Assembly: GCA_905182995.1 (NCBI GenBank)
Contig: CAJJDP010000057.1
Span: 6,676-70,675 of the forward strand
Length of the DNA: 64,000 bases
From: Paramecium octaurelia
Taxonomy: Eukaryota; Ciliophora; Oligohymenophorea; Peniculida; Parameciidae
Reading direction: 5' to 3'
Shown: positions 1 through 12,535 of the stretch, one piece after another
How the letters are laid out: every line of letters begins with the position of its first letter
How positions within the stretch are numbered: the stretch's first letter is position 1
Made by a program: the position numbers and the translations under genes
The notes under the pieces: model-generated
Seen by the model: only the letters and a program-made list of their open reading frames with translations
The model's database searches: none
What the model was told of the DNA's origin: nothing

Positions 1-870
1 ACAAAATACTTATAAGGGCTATTATACAATAAATAAAATTAATTTCTTATGGAGCCAATTTTCTTATTTTTGAATAATTTAGTTTTAAAATCTTCACTAT
101 AAAACCCAATATCATAAGAACTTTATTACTTTCGTTAAGTAGTACCTAAGGTTCACCTTTAACTTCAACCCTTTTCAATATTTATCTTATAGCTAATAAC
201 TATAAAACAATAATGTAAATTCCCTATTCTAGCTATTAATACGCTGATGATATCGTATTTATTATTATTAAACAAAAAGTTGAATAAAAATTACTAAAAT
301 TATTAGATCTAACTTCTTCTAACTTTGACCAACAAGAATAAGAGTGGAATATTTCTATTACATAATCACTCCTCAACAATTAAAACGAAGCTCTAATTCC
401 CTAAAGTAAAGGAATATAAATATTTAGGAATATTAATTTAATACGATCTAATTAATGAAAAAAAGAAATCACATTAATAGTACACCATATGGATTACTAA
501 AAAAATGATAAAGAGTTTACACATCCACTACACCTTAAATGCTATTTCTACACAAAATTTCTATAACTGATACAATCAATAAAATAAACTAACTGGATTT
601 CCAAGAAATACTCCTAATAATTTATTAGAACTCTTTATCTCAAATTTACTGATTTTATTTGAAATTGAATGCACTTAGATTATTTAAGAGCAATTTTTGA
701 TCACTCAATCTATCGTAAAAGACTTAATTAATGGCAAAAATATTAAGTATTTTGTTATAAATCATGTATAAGAAACAAAGAACAAAAATTAAATCATGTA
801 AACTTGTTTAATAAATCATAAAAATATTAAAAAGAATTATGAGGCATATCAATCGTTTACAAGGATAAAT
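1..870 (+). pseudogene. Decayed non-LTR (LINE-type) reverse transcriptase fragment
   Basis: Seen: with TAA/TAG as Gln, one frame carries QGSPLTSTLFNIYL (from about 147) and then YADDIVF (240-260), the paired fingers and palm motifs of retrotransposon reverse transcriptases with the catalytic Asp pair. Near 400 the reading moves to another frame, where KYLGI follows, a motif typical of non-LTR elements after the catalytic site. That frame meets a TGA at 568-570, beyond which a GFPRNTP-like segment still looks coding. No endonuclease or full open frame is visible, and the copy runs off the left window edge. Known: these motifs are shared by LINE and group II reverse transcriptases. Inference: an inactive, frameshifted relic next to a host gene. 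Such elements are normally germline-limited in Paramecium. The right boundary is approximate. Confidence 0.72.
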
Positions 871-1491
871 AAAAATTAAATTAAAGTGTTATCCTATAAT
901 TAATAGTTTAATTTCTCTTCTTCTCTTTTGTTATCTTCCATTCACATTCATAAGTGAAAGTTACTATGCTTAGAATTGTTTTAAATAATTTGCTTTATAG
1001 TTTTTAAGTTTGGATAATTGACAGCTTTAAGTTCATATACTGTTAAAAAATCAATATTATTTCAAGTCAATTTCATAGAATAAAAAGTCAATAGCAATTA
1101 TAATAAAAAGGCATATTTGATAAACATAATACAATTAGTTACAGGGTTACTAAAACTATTTTATATAATAGGGTAATAATTTTTGGTTCAAAGAACATGC
1201 CATTCTAATAAATTTCTAAATTTAAAGATCACAATAATATAAACTTAAAAATTATCCCAAATAACTAACAAAAAAGAGCAATTTTATTTCAATTAAGATG
1301 TTGAATTAATTTGACAAAACTATGGAAAGTTAGAATTATTAATTCACAATATCAATTCAACTTTAGAACATTTTTGAACCAAAAATACTGTTTTTAGTTT
1401 ATATTAATATTGCCAACGAATTCAAGAATTATTACACCTAGTAATATAAATTTCAAGAATGTGCATTTATTTAATAAAAATAAAATAATAA
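871..1491. other. AT-rich spacer between the RT remnant and the flippase gene
   Basis: No convincing open frame or RNA gene seen. It contains a pair of 14-bp inverted repeats, listed separately. It should also hold the promoter and 5' leader of the flippase gene that starts at 1492. Confidence 0.5.
1179..1386. repeat. 14-bp perfect inverted repeats about 180 bp apart
   Basis: ATTTTTGGTTCAAA at 1179-1192 reappears inverted at 1373-1386. The interior is AT-rich and non-coding. The arms could be the ends of a small non-autonomous element or a transcribed hairpin. No flanking target duplication is clear, so the meaning is open. Confidence 0.45.
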
Positions 1492-4400
1492 ATGTATCAA
1501 AAAATCCCAATTACTTTGTTTAGGGTAAGCAAGATTGGTATAAAAAAATACGCAACCAATAAAGTCTAAACAAGTAAATACACATGGTTTAATTTTGTTC
1601 CAAAAAATATATTAGAACAATTTACTAAGCAAGCAAACTTATATTTTTTAGTAAAATATATTATTATATCAAGATTTTAGCAGTTTTATAAGCAATACCA
1701 ATTATTTCAATATCGGATGGTTAACCGACAATATTGCTACCATTGATTTTCATTTTGATTGTTACCATGATGAAGGATTTATATGAAGACACAAAAAGAA
1801 AAAAAAGTGATAGTTAGGAAAACGAGAATACATGCCTTTTAGAATCAGGCTAAATTTTATAATGGCAGGAGATCCGTGTAGGTGAAGTTCTGAAAGTAAA
1901 AATCTGATCTAACAAGATAAGAGAAAATGAATAGTTTCCGTGTGATGTCTTGCTTCTAAAGAGTGTTCAAAAAACAGGGGAATGTTATATTGAGACAAAA
2001 AATTTAGATGGTGAAACAAACCTGAAATAAAAAAAAGTTCCATAAATCCTTTTATAATAAGGAGCTGAAATTTTTAATCACATAGTAGTCTAATACGATA
2101 TGCCTAACAATTAGCTATATAAATTTTCAGGCTCCTGTTATTTTAACTTGGATAAAATTTAAGAAAATGATATTTTTTCGCTATTGAACCAAAAGGAGAA
2201 TTTGAATGATTAATTAACAACTCTGCAATCTTAGAGGAATAAGGATTAATAAATAAATCTTATAATATCTTAAGTAAGAACTTTGGAAGAAGAAATAGAA
2301 AGAATTAGAATTTAAAAAATTGCATTAGATAATAATAATATCATTTTAAGAGGAAGCATTTTAAAAAATACAAGTCACATTATTTGTTTGGCATTATATA
2401 CAGGGCACGATACTAAAATAATGAAAAATACAATCAAAGTCAAATATAAATAAAGTTCACTTGAAAAGTAACTGGGAAAAAGAATCATATTTATTTTTCT
2501 TCTTTAGTTAGGTATTTGTCTTTTTTCTTCTCTATATTATTCGATTTGGTTTAATGAAAATTATGAAACTTTGACTTATTTAGAAATAAAGAAATCAACT
2601 TATATTGACAATTCTTTTGCCTACAATTTTTTTGTAAGATTAGGAAATTGGATATTAATGTTTGGGTATTTTTCGTGTTTATATAGAAATCTTGTTCCAA
2701 TATCTTTACTAGTAACTTTAGAAACAGTTAAATTTTGTCAAGCATTTTTGATTTAATTTGATAAGAAGATGAGTTTAAATGAATAAAGATGTTCGGTTTA
2801 ATCCTCAAACTTAAACGAAGAATTAGGACAGATTAGATATGTTCTCAGTGATAAAACTGGAACCTTGACAAAAAATTAGATGATATTTAAGAAAATATGT
2901 ATAGATGGGACTTCCTATGGTAATGATTATCAAAATATTTCACCCATTGATTTTGTATAATTTGATGATTAAACTTTTATAGATAAATTAAATTAAAATA
3001 ATCCTATTATAGAGAAAACATTATTATTAATAACTTTATGCCATTCTGCAATAATTTAGAAAATTCAAGATGAATTATATTATAATGTTACTTCTCCTGA
3101 TGAATTAGCTTTATTAAATTTTGCTAAAAAATTTTAAATCACATATAATGGGATTGATGAAAACAACATAATAACAATAAATTATAGGGGGAAGCAAAAA
3201 TAGTTTTAATTCCTATATTTATTTGAATTTACGAGTGAAAGAAAGTGCAGTTCAGTACTGGTATGTGAGAAGGAAACAAATATAATTTATTTATTCTCAA
3301 AAGGAGCAGATTCTGTAATGTTATAGAAATAACTTCACTAAAATATTGAAAAATCTAAGAATTAGTTCAACAAATATATATCGGAATACTCTGAAAGAGG
3401 ACTAAGAATTCTACTTTTAGGGTATAAAGAAATACATTGGAGTGAATATGCTTAATGGGAATCTTTATATAAATAAGTAATTACTCAGATGGAAGACAGG
3501 CAAGACAAAATGGAGGTCTTATAAGACTAGTTAGAAAAAGATCTAACAATCTTAGGGTTAACTGGGATTGAAGACAAATTGTAAGATAATGTTGATGAAA
3601 CTATATATTGTTTGAGATAAGCTGGGATAAATATTTGGGTACTAACAGGAGATAAAATCGAAACTGCAATCAATATAGCAAAATCATGCAAATTGCTTGA
3701 TTAAAAGATGAAAATTTAAATAATTTAGTAACCGATTTATGAAGATATAATTGCAAATTTAAAATAAAGTGATGCCTTTGTTGTCTCAGGTGAATGTTTG
3801 ACGTTAATTCTGGAAGATACAATTTTAGAGAATTTATTTTCAAAAATTACTGAAAAATGCTAATCTGTTTTATGTTGCAGAGTCAGCCCATTGTAAAAGC
3901 AATAAGTAAATAGTAAATTTATTTGAAGGTAGTTTGCTTTGTAAGAAAATATTTTTCTATGTAATCATCTTTAGCAATTGGAGATGGAGCAAATGATGTT
4001 AGTATGATAACAAGCGCAAATGTCGGAGTGGGTATCTTTGGGATAGAGGGATAACAAGCAGCAAGAGCATCCGATTATGCTATTGGGGAATTCTAGTAAT
4101 TAAGATAATTATTGCTGGTACACGGAAGGGAATCATATAGAAAAAATTCAGAGTTAGTTTTGTACAATTTTTATAAAAATGTGATTTTGGTTTTTCCATA
4201 ATTTTGGTTTTCCATTTACAATAATTTTAGTGGATAAAGAATTTATGACAACTTAATTTATTAGGCTTACAACATATTTTATACTTCTGTGCCGATCTTA
4301 ATTTTTGCAATTTTCGATGCAGAATATTCAGAATAAATGCTTTATTCAAATAAATACTCAACATATTCTATTGGGTTAACAAGTAAATAAAACTTAATAT

Positions 4401-4898
4401 TAATTTAGATAGTTGCTTTAATACATCATTGTTTATATTAATGTTAGTTAATTCAATTTACTCATCAACAATTATTGCATTTTTTAGCATTTATATTTTT
4501 GATTAAAGCACTCATTAAGCAGGCCGATAATTATCGATTTGGTACACTGGCACAGTAACCTTTTGGTTGGCAATTTTAATATCCAATTTAAGAATAGTAA
4601 TCATTTCGAATACATGGTCACCAGCACACATATTTTTCTTATTTGGGATGATTGCTATGTTCTTTTTCACTCTTTTAATTTTTGATGATTTTACTTCTTT
4701 TGACGGAGTCTATAAAATCTTTTTAAGGTAATTAATTTATTAAATTTTAGTGTGTTTAGATCAACAGGATTTTATTTAGTTTGCATCCTTGTAATTGGTT
4801 CGACATCTGTAATAGATCATCTATTGAATAGATTTACTTACTTTAATAAATAGCTTCAACCAATAAATAATAGGATATACTAGTTAGAATCATAATGA
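1492..4898 (+). CDS. P4-type ATPase, phospholipid flippase
   Basis: About 1,096 aa after removing five introns (1651-1673, 1896-1916, 3906-3928, 4383-4408, 4728-4750; 21-26 nt). Several introns hold the only in-frame TGAs or correct the frame. The family hallmarks are all present in order: [13 protein letters not shown] near the N-terminus, first membrane hairpin ANLYFL then IPIISISDG, actuator motif DGETNLK, phosphorylation site DKTGTLT (about 2849-2869), TGDK, and hinge GDGANDV (about 3980). A C-terminal bundle of hydrophobic segments follows. Known: P4-ATPases with a Cdc50 partner move phosphatidylserine or phosphatidylethanolamine to the cytosolic leaflet. The start codon is the first in-frame ATG before the conserved N-terminal motif. 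The substrate cannot be told from sequence. Confidence 0.95.
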
Positions 4899-4937
4899 AA
4901 TTGATAAAAAAATATGATAATAAAATAATTAAATATC

Positions 4938-6061
4938 TCATGACAACACTATTTGTTGTTCTTTCTGGCAAGCAGAAACATTTATATCAATTAATAATTA
5001 TTCATAAACTCCTTTTGGATTTTCAAAATTAAGTTAATGGCCAGCATTCTCGATTATTCTAATAATAATATTATTGTTAGTCTTTGCTAAATTATATGCT
5101 CCTTTTTTGTCCATCCAATCTTGGTCACCAAAATAAAAATATATTGGAATATCCGAAATATATTTTGTATGCTTTGTTAAAATATACTCTATTGAATCCC
5201 ACCCTCTAGCAATAACTCTAGGGAATTGCAATAATAAAAATAGCGCCTTTTCTGAACCATCAGGTAAAGCTAACATTTCATCTATATAAGATTGCCATAC
5301 TTCATACTCTCTTCCTTATAAGGACATTCTTTTTTTGAGATATTTTTTTATGAAATAATTTCCATACCACTTATCCTTTAGTTATTAGGGTGTAATTTGT
5401 TCACTCCACTTTTTGTGAGCATAATTGAAAAATATTCTCTATAGAAATGGGTATTTTGATGTATCTTGCAATTTCCTAATGTATATAATCTTATACTTGA
5501 TCTCGCTATCATCATAATATGTTCCTCCTGCAGGACTTAATAGAAACAGCCTTGAGAATAAATGGGGCATTCTTGTGAATAAATGAGCTGCTAAAAATCC
5601 ACCGAATGAATGACCAATTAAAATTATTTTTTACTCTCTAATAAAATTCTCAATAAATTTTGATATTGTTCCCATAAAGAATTCGATTGCATCTTCATAT
5701 GATTCCATTAAGATATCTGATTTGCTTGAGTATCCCATACCTGGCAAGTCAATCGAATATATTCGAAATTTTCTAATTAATTGTTCGTAAATCCTACAAT
5801 AATGAACATTCGATCCTCCATACCCATGAAGCATCAAAACTATTTCCTGTAAAATTATGATGAAATAGAACCTTGTCAGACTCCCCTCCACAAAATGTGT
5901 GAATTTAATACTACTTTCCTTAATATTCAACTTCATAATCATATAAGAAGCAATTCAATCCAATCTTAATATCTAAATTGATAATTCATATGGATACTGT
6001 AATATTCAAGCAAATTTATCTCCTTTTTCCATCTCAATTCTTTTTTCTACTCTTCTGTCAT
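4938..6061 (-). CDS. alpha/beta hydrolase of the ABHD4/ABHD5 (CGI-58) type
   Basis: 357 aa with two 25-nt introns near the 5' end. The fold signature reads in order: oxyanion segment MLHGYGGS, SIDLPGMG, nucleophile elbow GHSFGG, acid site GDQDWMD, and catalytic histidine in AGHQLNFENP. The N-terminal CGGES..IVLMLHG layout and the FENP after the histidine match the CGI-58 subfamily. Human ABHD5 has lost the serine and only activates a lipase, whereas here the serine is present. This copy is therefore more likely an active lysophospholipid lipase, like ABHD4 (inference). No signal peptide is seen. It converges on the flippase gene with 39 bp between stops. Length matches the family (about 350 aa). 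Confidence 0.9.
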
Positions 6062-6151
6062 TTAAACTGAGGACGATTTACAACTACAATTTAACATTTA
6101 TTATAAAAATTAAAATATTATATTATTTTAAAACCTATTGTTAAATTAAGA

Positions 6152-9100
6152 TCACATAACATTGTATTATTTCAAATTTTAGGACTTCCTTTAAAAGGTC
6201 TTAACACTCATAATTTATCTTACGCTTTGCTAATTCTATGGATCAATTTCTCTAATTTATAATATTGAATTCAATAATAAGTTGTCTGCTTGAGTTAAAT
6301 GAGATAACGTTGCTGGATAGTTAATTTTTAGGTAATGTAATATATTTTAAACTATCTAAGTTTGTTGCGTTTGTGACATAATGTGGGTAGATTCAAGATC
6401 AACTAGGTTTTATTTTTCGATTTGGTTTTCTTTTTTGTAGTGTGACATCTCCTTTAAATGTAATTCTAGTTGATTATCTTAATATTCTAGATCAAAACTT
6501 GGAATCGTTTTTTCCTACTTAACAATAACTGTATATTTTACCTATGAATTGAAATTTTGATTGCCAATCTTTTAATAAAAAGTAATTTTTTCAATGTAAG
6601 CAGCATATTTATTGAGGAAATTATTGAATAATTATTCAATTATTGATTGTCTATGTTGTTCTTCATAAAGAAGATTGGAGTTTAAAATTAAGAAGTGAAT
6701 AATAATAAAATAAAACTTATAATTGTATACAGTTAATGCTCTTCCAAATGTTAAATTCAAATAGGCACTTGTGTTAATAATAATTTATCTTAAATGGGTA
6801 TTTAACAATTTAGAATTGTCTATAATTACGGGCATGAAAATTGAAATAAAAGTTTTTGGTAAAATTTCTTTTTATGATAATTAAAGTGAAAGTATGTTAT
6901 AAAATTATTCTGTTAGTAACAAGCAGCATTCGTCTAAATTATAGTACTGATAAAATTGCTGAATTAAAATGGAAATTCTGATATTATCTTCAATAGAATT
7001 ATTTTTTTAAAGTTCTGAATAAACAAATTTTAGCATCTAAGAAATCAATTATAATAAATACTATAGATATCCATTAAGGTTTTGATTTCACAACCTCAGA
7101 GGCATGAATTGTGCTTTGCAAAAATAGTTTAAAAACACTTTCTATTGTTAATTTTCCTTCTTTTTCAATAATAGCAGGTAAATTATCATAGATGATATAT
7201 ATTATTTCAGTTAAACCCTTTGTATATGAAATGAATTTTGAACAAGCATCAAAGATCTCATCTATAAACAACAAGTTTTCTGGTTGCAATAAATAATTCA
7301 AAATTTAATTTAAAGTTGGCTCTATTTAGGCCTATTAAATAGTTTTATAAATACCGTATACTTTAAAGTGTATGGCTGAGACAATATTATATCAATAATT
7401 TTTATGCAACTAAAGACAATAGAGGTGTGATTAACATATTACGTTTGATTGGCCTTGATCTTTTTACATCCAAAATCAATTCTTCTAGCAATTGATTTCA
7501 TTATGTCATCAAGGTAAGTATCCACAATTACATTGCAATTCTAGACAACAATTGCAGCAAATTCATAATAGATATCTAGTTCGCATAATGCTAGTTAATC
7601 ACAAAATTCAAAATGTTGGAATGCTATTGAGTCTTCCATCTTGAGTTAAACATCCTAATTCTATATTAAATTAATTAAGCATTTAACAGCAAATAATTTA
7701 ACCCCTCTTTTTTGCTTAGTTTAATTTAATATTCTAAAACAGAATTTTATACATTTTTAAAAGGATCTCTCAGAATTTGAAAATATTGAAGGTAATACAA
7801 TTTTTATGAATTCCATTCCCAAACACTTGCCAAGAGCATCAGCCTTTTTTTTCATATACTTTAAGTTTTGCTTCAAAAAATATTCAACACTTTATCTAAC
7901 ATCTTTTCTTGTAGTAAGGTGTTTGTTTAAGACGCAAAATGATAGCATTATTGCATTATATCTTAAATCAGGAGAGCAAGTAAAGAACTTACATTGAATA
8001 ATTTCTGATTGCAATTTGTTGCATAAATTTGTTTCTTAAATCACTTCAAAATGAAATAGCAATAATTCATAACACATATCATAATAATTCTTTAAGAATC
8101 CATCTATGTTTTTGGAGAGTTTATCCAGAATTTATGCGATTAAACTTTTGATTGTATCATTCTAACTAAATTAATAATTTTTACATCTAATTTAATTATG
8201 GCTTATATGTATTCATAAAAGTCTGTAGTGTTTTCATAAAAGTTTGAATTTTCTTATTCGTCAAATATCAGGTTATCAAAAATTAAATTAAATAAGAGCT
8301 GATGCTGATTATTGTAAAAGAATTCATACGAGAAGGAATAATTCAAACATTCATTTACAAATTACAGCACTGATAATGATGTTGGATGATCAAATTTTTT
8401 TTCCAAAAATGATTATATAAGTAAGGGTAATATTTGATTAGTCAATTAAGCTAAGTAAGGTATCTATACTGAGTCAAACTTTAATTATGCTTGGACTTAA
8501 GATTAATTTTTTATTAGTATGCATAATGATTTAAGCAAGTTTGAAGTAATGATGTTTTCTAGCAATAAATACTTTGAAATAAATTTTAATAAGTGTTAAT
8601 CTTGTGATAATAACAATAATTTTTCTTGTTAATAGCAATTGTATTTTTAAACGCAGATAACAATTATACTGCTTAATGTTTTTCCAACATGGATATCAAT
8701 GCTTGAGTAATCTATGTATTAGAATTATTGAAATATTTGTTCAACAATAACTTACAATTATTAATCCAGAGTTCTAATATTAAATAGAAATCTTAACAAT
8801 TAGTCTAAAATAAATAATATTGATGTAATGGATGTAGACATTTATTGATGACTACTTACTAAGGATTGAGACATTTATTGCAATAAAAAATCAAATAATT
8901 CATTCTTTTCTTAAAAGGCTTCAAAAACCATTCCAATCAGATGGGACATAAGTTTAATATGAGTTTTGTAATATTTAATTCCTAGATGAATGGATAAGGA
9001 AAAAATGATTTACTAATCTTATTCTGATGTAATTTGAGAAAGTTTCTTTAATTACATAGTGGCAAAAATGACAAGTTGCTTGAATCTTTAAGAATTGTAT

Positions 9101-9324
9101 TTCTAAGGATTCATCTGCATAATTGAATCAAAGTGATAAATCGATCTAATGATCATAATTAATTTTAGTGAGAAATTGTTCTCCATGTAGAATTCAACAG
9201 ATTTTTAATTTTCTTGGTTAGAATAAACTTTGGCGATGTAATCTAAGAGTTGATCCAATTCAACCACCGACAATCCTTCTGCAATTGGATGCGTAAACAA
9301 TTAGAGTAAATAACTTTAATTCAT
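6152..9324 (-). CDS. Large helical protein, importin/exportin-like (HEAT-type) candidate
   Basis: About 1,040 aa in essentially one TGA-free frame, with a 25-nt intron removed near 7045; the arithmetic needs at least one more short intron that I did not place. The sequence is made of repeating amphipathic helices rich in Leu, Ile, Phe and Gln, with no membrane segment or enzyme motif. The overall size and the helical N-terminus (ELDQLLDYIAKVYSN) resemble karyopherin-beta transport receptors such as exportins, but I recognise no diagnostic motif. The gene is solid; the family is a guess. It ends 91 bp from the start of the hydrolase gene, on the same strand. A structure prediction would show a superhelix if the assignment is right. 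Confidence 0.6.
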
Positions 9325-9502
9325 GATTATAATTTAATTAAAATATTTTACATCAAATTTTTAATATAAAGACTGATAATAATTTAAGAAGAAGGCACTT
9401 AGAGTCAGAAATCAAATGGATCTCATTCTGAATAGCTCCTAAATTTAGAAGTTAGGGTTAAAAAAATAATATTTATAATAATTTGCTTTATGTGGATATA
9501 TA

Positions 9503-11391
9503 TCAATGCGAATACCATTTTGGCTATCCATTAGCATCCTAGATCACTAGTCTTCCATCATCCTACAAAATCAAAACAAAAGGAGGAGCATAGTTTCCAA
9601 AATTTTACCCAGTAACCCAATAAGGCATGCCTTTTGCGTCTATCATTTATAATTCTCCTCCTGACTGATCAAACTTCAACCAAACAGGTGGGATAGGTTG
9701 TCGGTTGAAATTAATAGCCTAATTTTATATTTTTGAATACAGAAAATATTGGTTATCTTGTCTAATTATGGAAGATGAATAATCTGCCATCATGAAAGAA
9801 TGATAAAGTAAACTATTAATTTGGACTTGTTAACATAAACCCTGAGACCATGGTTTTATTCGATGAAATGATATTTTAGTCATCATCCAACCATCTTAAT
9901 CTATTTCCATTAGCCCAAACTCCCTTTTTTTTTCCTCCATTTACAAAGGTCCATTCACTAGATATTTCAATATTTATACCCATTTCCATGCATATTGTTA
10001 TCAACCCATTATCCATCATATTGCTATCTGTTGTTCCAAACCTGTTTACCTTATCCATTTTTTTTCCCATTTATAAATTGACCTTCATATCTAGAATCCC
10101 CAATTACTAAAACTCCCATCCCATTATACTAAAAATATTAAAATAATCTAATACTTAATCATTAGCCCAATAACCTTCATAGTACCCACCATAACTAAAT
10201 TAGAGCCTACCCTAACCATGTTTTAAATTATTCATCATATCTCCGGAATAATGATCTCCATTTGGGTAAGTGAAATCTACTCTTCCATTCATTGGCTATT
10301 GCGCATAACTATTTTGATATCTAACTTCATAATTTTGAACGAATTAATTCAATTATTAGGGAAAAACTTATTATTATTATTATTGTTATTATTATGGCTA
10401 TTAATATTATTAAAGTTATTATTAAAAGGATTCCTTTGTAGGAGCTTCGGTTGATTGTTTCTCCTTTTACAAATAATCTTAAGGTTTCGATGTTTTGAAT
10501 GTGCATTCTATTTCTACATCTCCTACATTAGAACCATCATAAAATATTGTAACTGTTTACAATTAATTCTCTTTTAGTGATAATGAATCAGTAATTGAGG
10601 CATAACCTATGAGATTAATAAATTTTCTTACCGCATCCCAAGAAATCATTCCATCCAATCAAGGATTCAGCCCAAACTTCTATATATAATGTATCCTCGT
10701 TAGTTTCTCTTGTAAATACTATTTCGTCATTCCATTTCGGTGTAGTGTGTCCAGCAGCATCAACAGAAGTGTTCATGGTTTCATTACCAAAATGAATAGT
10801 TAAGAAGGGATCCATTTTTAATAAAAGGTTGGTATTCTTTTTTAATCGACCAAATTTTGGTTTTACGATGAATTTTCCTTCTGTATCTGGAGCCTTGATT
10901 TCTGGTAAATCTTTTCCACTTGGATCTAAAGTAAAGGTAGCTTCTAAACTGATTTCACCTGCTTTTTCACCATTATGGAAAAGTAGAAATGAAATTCTCT
11001 TTGGTTCAGCATTTCCTTTTCTTATAGAAGTCAAAGAAAATGCCCCTTCTCCTATAAGAATGTCAGAAGTTATAGTATTTTCGCACCAAACTTGCCCTAT
11101 GATTACATCTTGTTCACCAAGCAATTTTTAAAATGTGTGTGTACACCCTTCCCATTTTCTATTTAAAAATTAATAAGAAATATATATATACGGGTGCTTT
11201 CCTCCTTCCTTTGCAATTGGAGTCTTAAACTCTTGTTTTCCCATTATTAATTTGACGTAAGGATCCATAACTCCTATGAATCTTACATCTCTCTCTAATA
11301 AAGCATGCTTTATAGTCATAAAAACTGGCCCTTTGAAACCAGGTGCTCTATTTTGTTCTATCACAGCTCCTGCGCTACTACCACAACCCAT
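9503..11391 (-). CDS. C2-C2-polyQ-MORN-bulb-type lectin fusion protein
   Basis: 586 aa after five introns (22-33 nt); exon lengths sum to whole codons. The N-terminus MGCGSSAG has Gly2 and Cys3, a likely myristoylation and palmitoylation site. Two tandem C2-like domains follow (DPYVKLIMGKQEFKT..HPKWE and DPFLTIHFGNE..TPKWND). Then comes a Gln tract encoded by TAA/TAG/CAA (about 10368-10430), about four MORN repeats (NGDHYSGDM, YEGYWANDQ, RYEGQFINGKKNGQGKQ, YDGQWVDNNMHGNG), and two bulb-lectin strands (FFHDGRLFIF, LQDDGRLVIQDANGQP). Known: C2 and MORN domains bind phospholipid membranes; bulb lectins bind mannose. Inference: a membrane-anchored scaffold. The lectin part would sit in the cytosol because no signal peptide is present. 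Confidence 0.85.
10368..10430 (-). repeat. Glutamine-coding triplet tract inside the C2/MORN gene
   Basis: The plus strand shows an ATT/ATA-type triplet run. Read on the minus strand it is mainly TAA and CAA codons, giving about 20 mostly Gln residues as a linker between the second C2 domain and the MORN repeats. Length polymorphism is likely. Confidence 0.7.
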
Positions 11392-11902
11392 TAAGTAAAG
11401 TAATATATTTTATGAATAATTTAGATAATTTTGTTTGAAATAGTGAAAAAAATAATAATTGCATTAAATCCAATTATTACGATTCTATTATTTCAATTTT
11501 ATATTCCCTATTATTGACACTTCATTCAATCTATAAAAGCAATGATGAGTAACACAAATAGGGTTAGCTAGTTTTATTAACACAAATTAAAAATAAAAAT
11601 TATTATTATTATTGATTTATTATATTAATGTCATTCGCTTTTATTTGCAGAATATTTGCAAATTCAAATTTAATCTTTTTATCCTTTAAATTATTGGTAT
11701 AATTTTTTTCAAAATTCTATAAAGTTCCAAAACTAACCAGTTAATAACTTATTGTAATAGTCAAGCACGGACAATATTTTCTATCTGATTGCTCATTCAA
11801 TGATTAAATGATAAAATCTCTAATCTCTAATGATGATGCCTCATTTTGAAATGAGGATGATATCGAAATACTTTGTTTTGTCATTACTTCTTATCAAAAC
11901 TT
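11392..11902. other. Gene-free AT-rich stretch
   Basis: No open frame with coding character on either strand. It should hold the 5' region of the C2/MORN/lectin gene. Nothing else seen. Confidence 0.5.
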
Positions 11903-12440
11903 TCATTATTCTAGAGTAAATTAAATTTCTGCTTCTGAATCCTTTGCTCTTTCTCTATAATTCTACTTCTCATATTCTATTATTGCAAAATAAATATCTA
12001 TTACCCAAACTAATCCCTCATATTACATTTACAATAATGTAAAGAATATTAATTTATCAACTACCTTAAAGAATTAATTAATAATGGCATGTTACTAGAA
12101 ATTATATTAATTTTCAAGCAATTTAGTTCTAACTAACTTACTCTAGTGCGATAACTTCGCTTTTCTTATAATCTCAATTTTAGATTTATAATTATTAATG
12201 AATATTGAATAATCAAGATGAGAATTTGCCTGTTCTATTCCAATTATCAATAAGTCTTGCCTTCTCCTTTGAAATACATTCCAAAAGCTCTCGATGATAT
12301 TATTAACATAAATTAGGATCTTATGCTGATTCTTAACAAGATTTCATTCTGCATCCAAGTGGTTTGCATCTTTATTCTGCTAAATGGTGTAATCTGACTA
12401 TATCCATCGGTCAAATGCTTTATATTATTTATATTATAAT
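11903..12440 (-). pseudogene. Possible DDE transposase remnant (Merlin / IS1595-like)
   Basis: One frame is open apart from a single TGA. It contains FDRWIQSDY, about 25 residues later NKDANHLDAE, and then NNIIESFWNVFQRRRQ. This spacing recalls the Asp..His-Asn-His..TNTIESFWS-KR pattern of the IS1595/IS1016 superfamily, whose eukaryotic members are Merlin elements; the Glu of IESFW would be the third catalytic acid. A TGA sits between the second and third blocks, and no initiator or first catalytic block is found. Downstream the frame stays open to 11903. Family assignment is by eye and uncertain. If right, this is an inactive fragment, since transposons are normally removed from the macronucleus. 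Confidence 0.45.
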
Positions 12441-12535
12441 TAATAAATAAACACAATTAAAGTATATATATAATAAATTATAATATAGAGAAAAATATGA
12501 ATTATGCATTAAATGTATGTTAAATTATAGAATAA

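Noticed and set aside
1904..1906. TGA inside the P4-ATPase, possibly a recoded codon
   Set aside because: It lies in a 21-nt intron; the spliced protein matches the family. No sense TGA is needed in any intact gene here.
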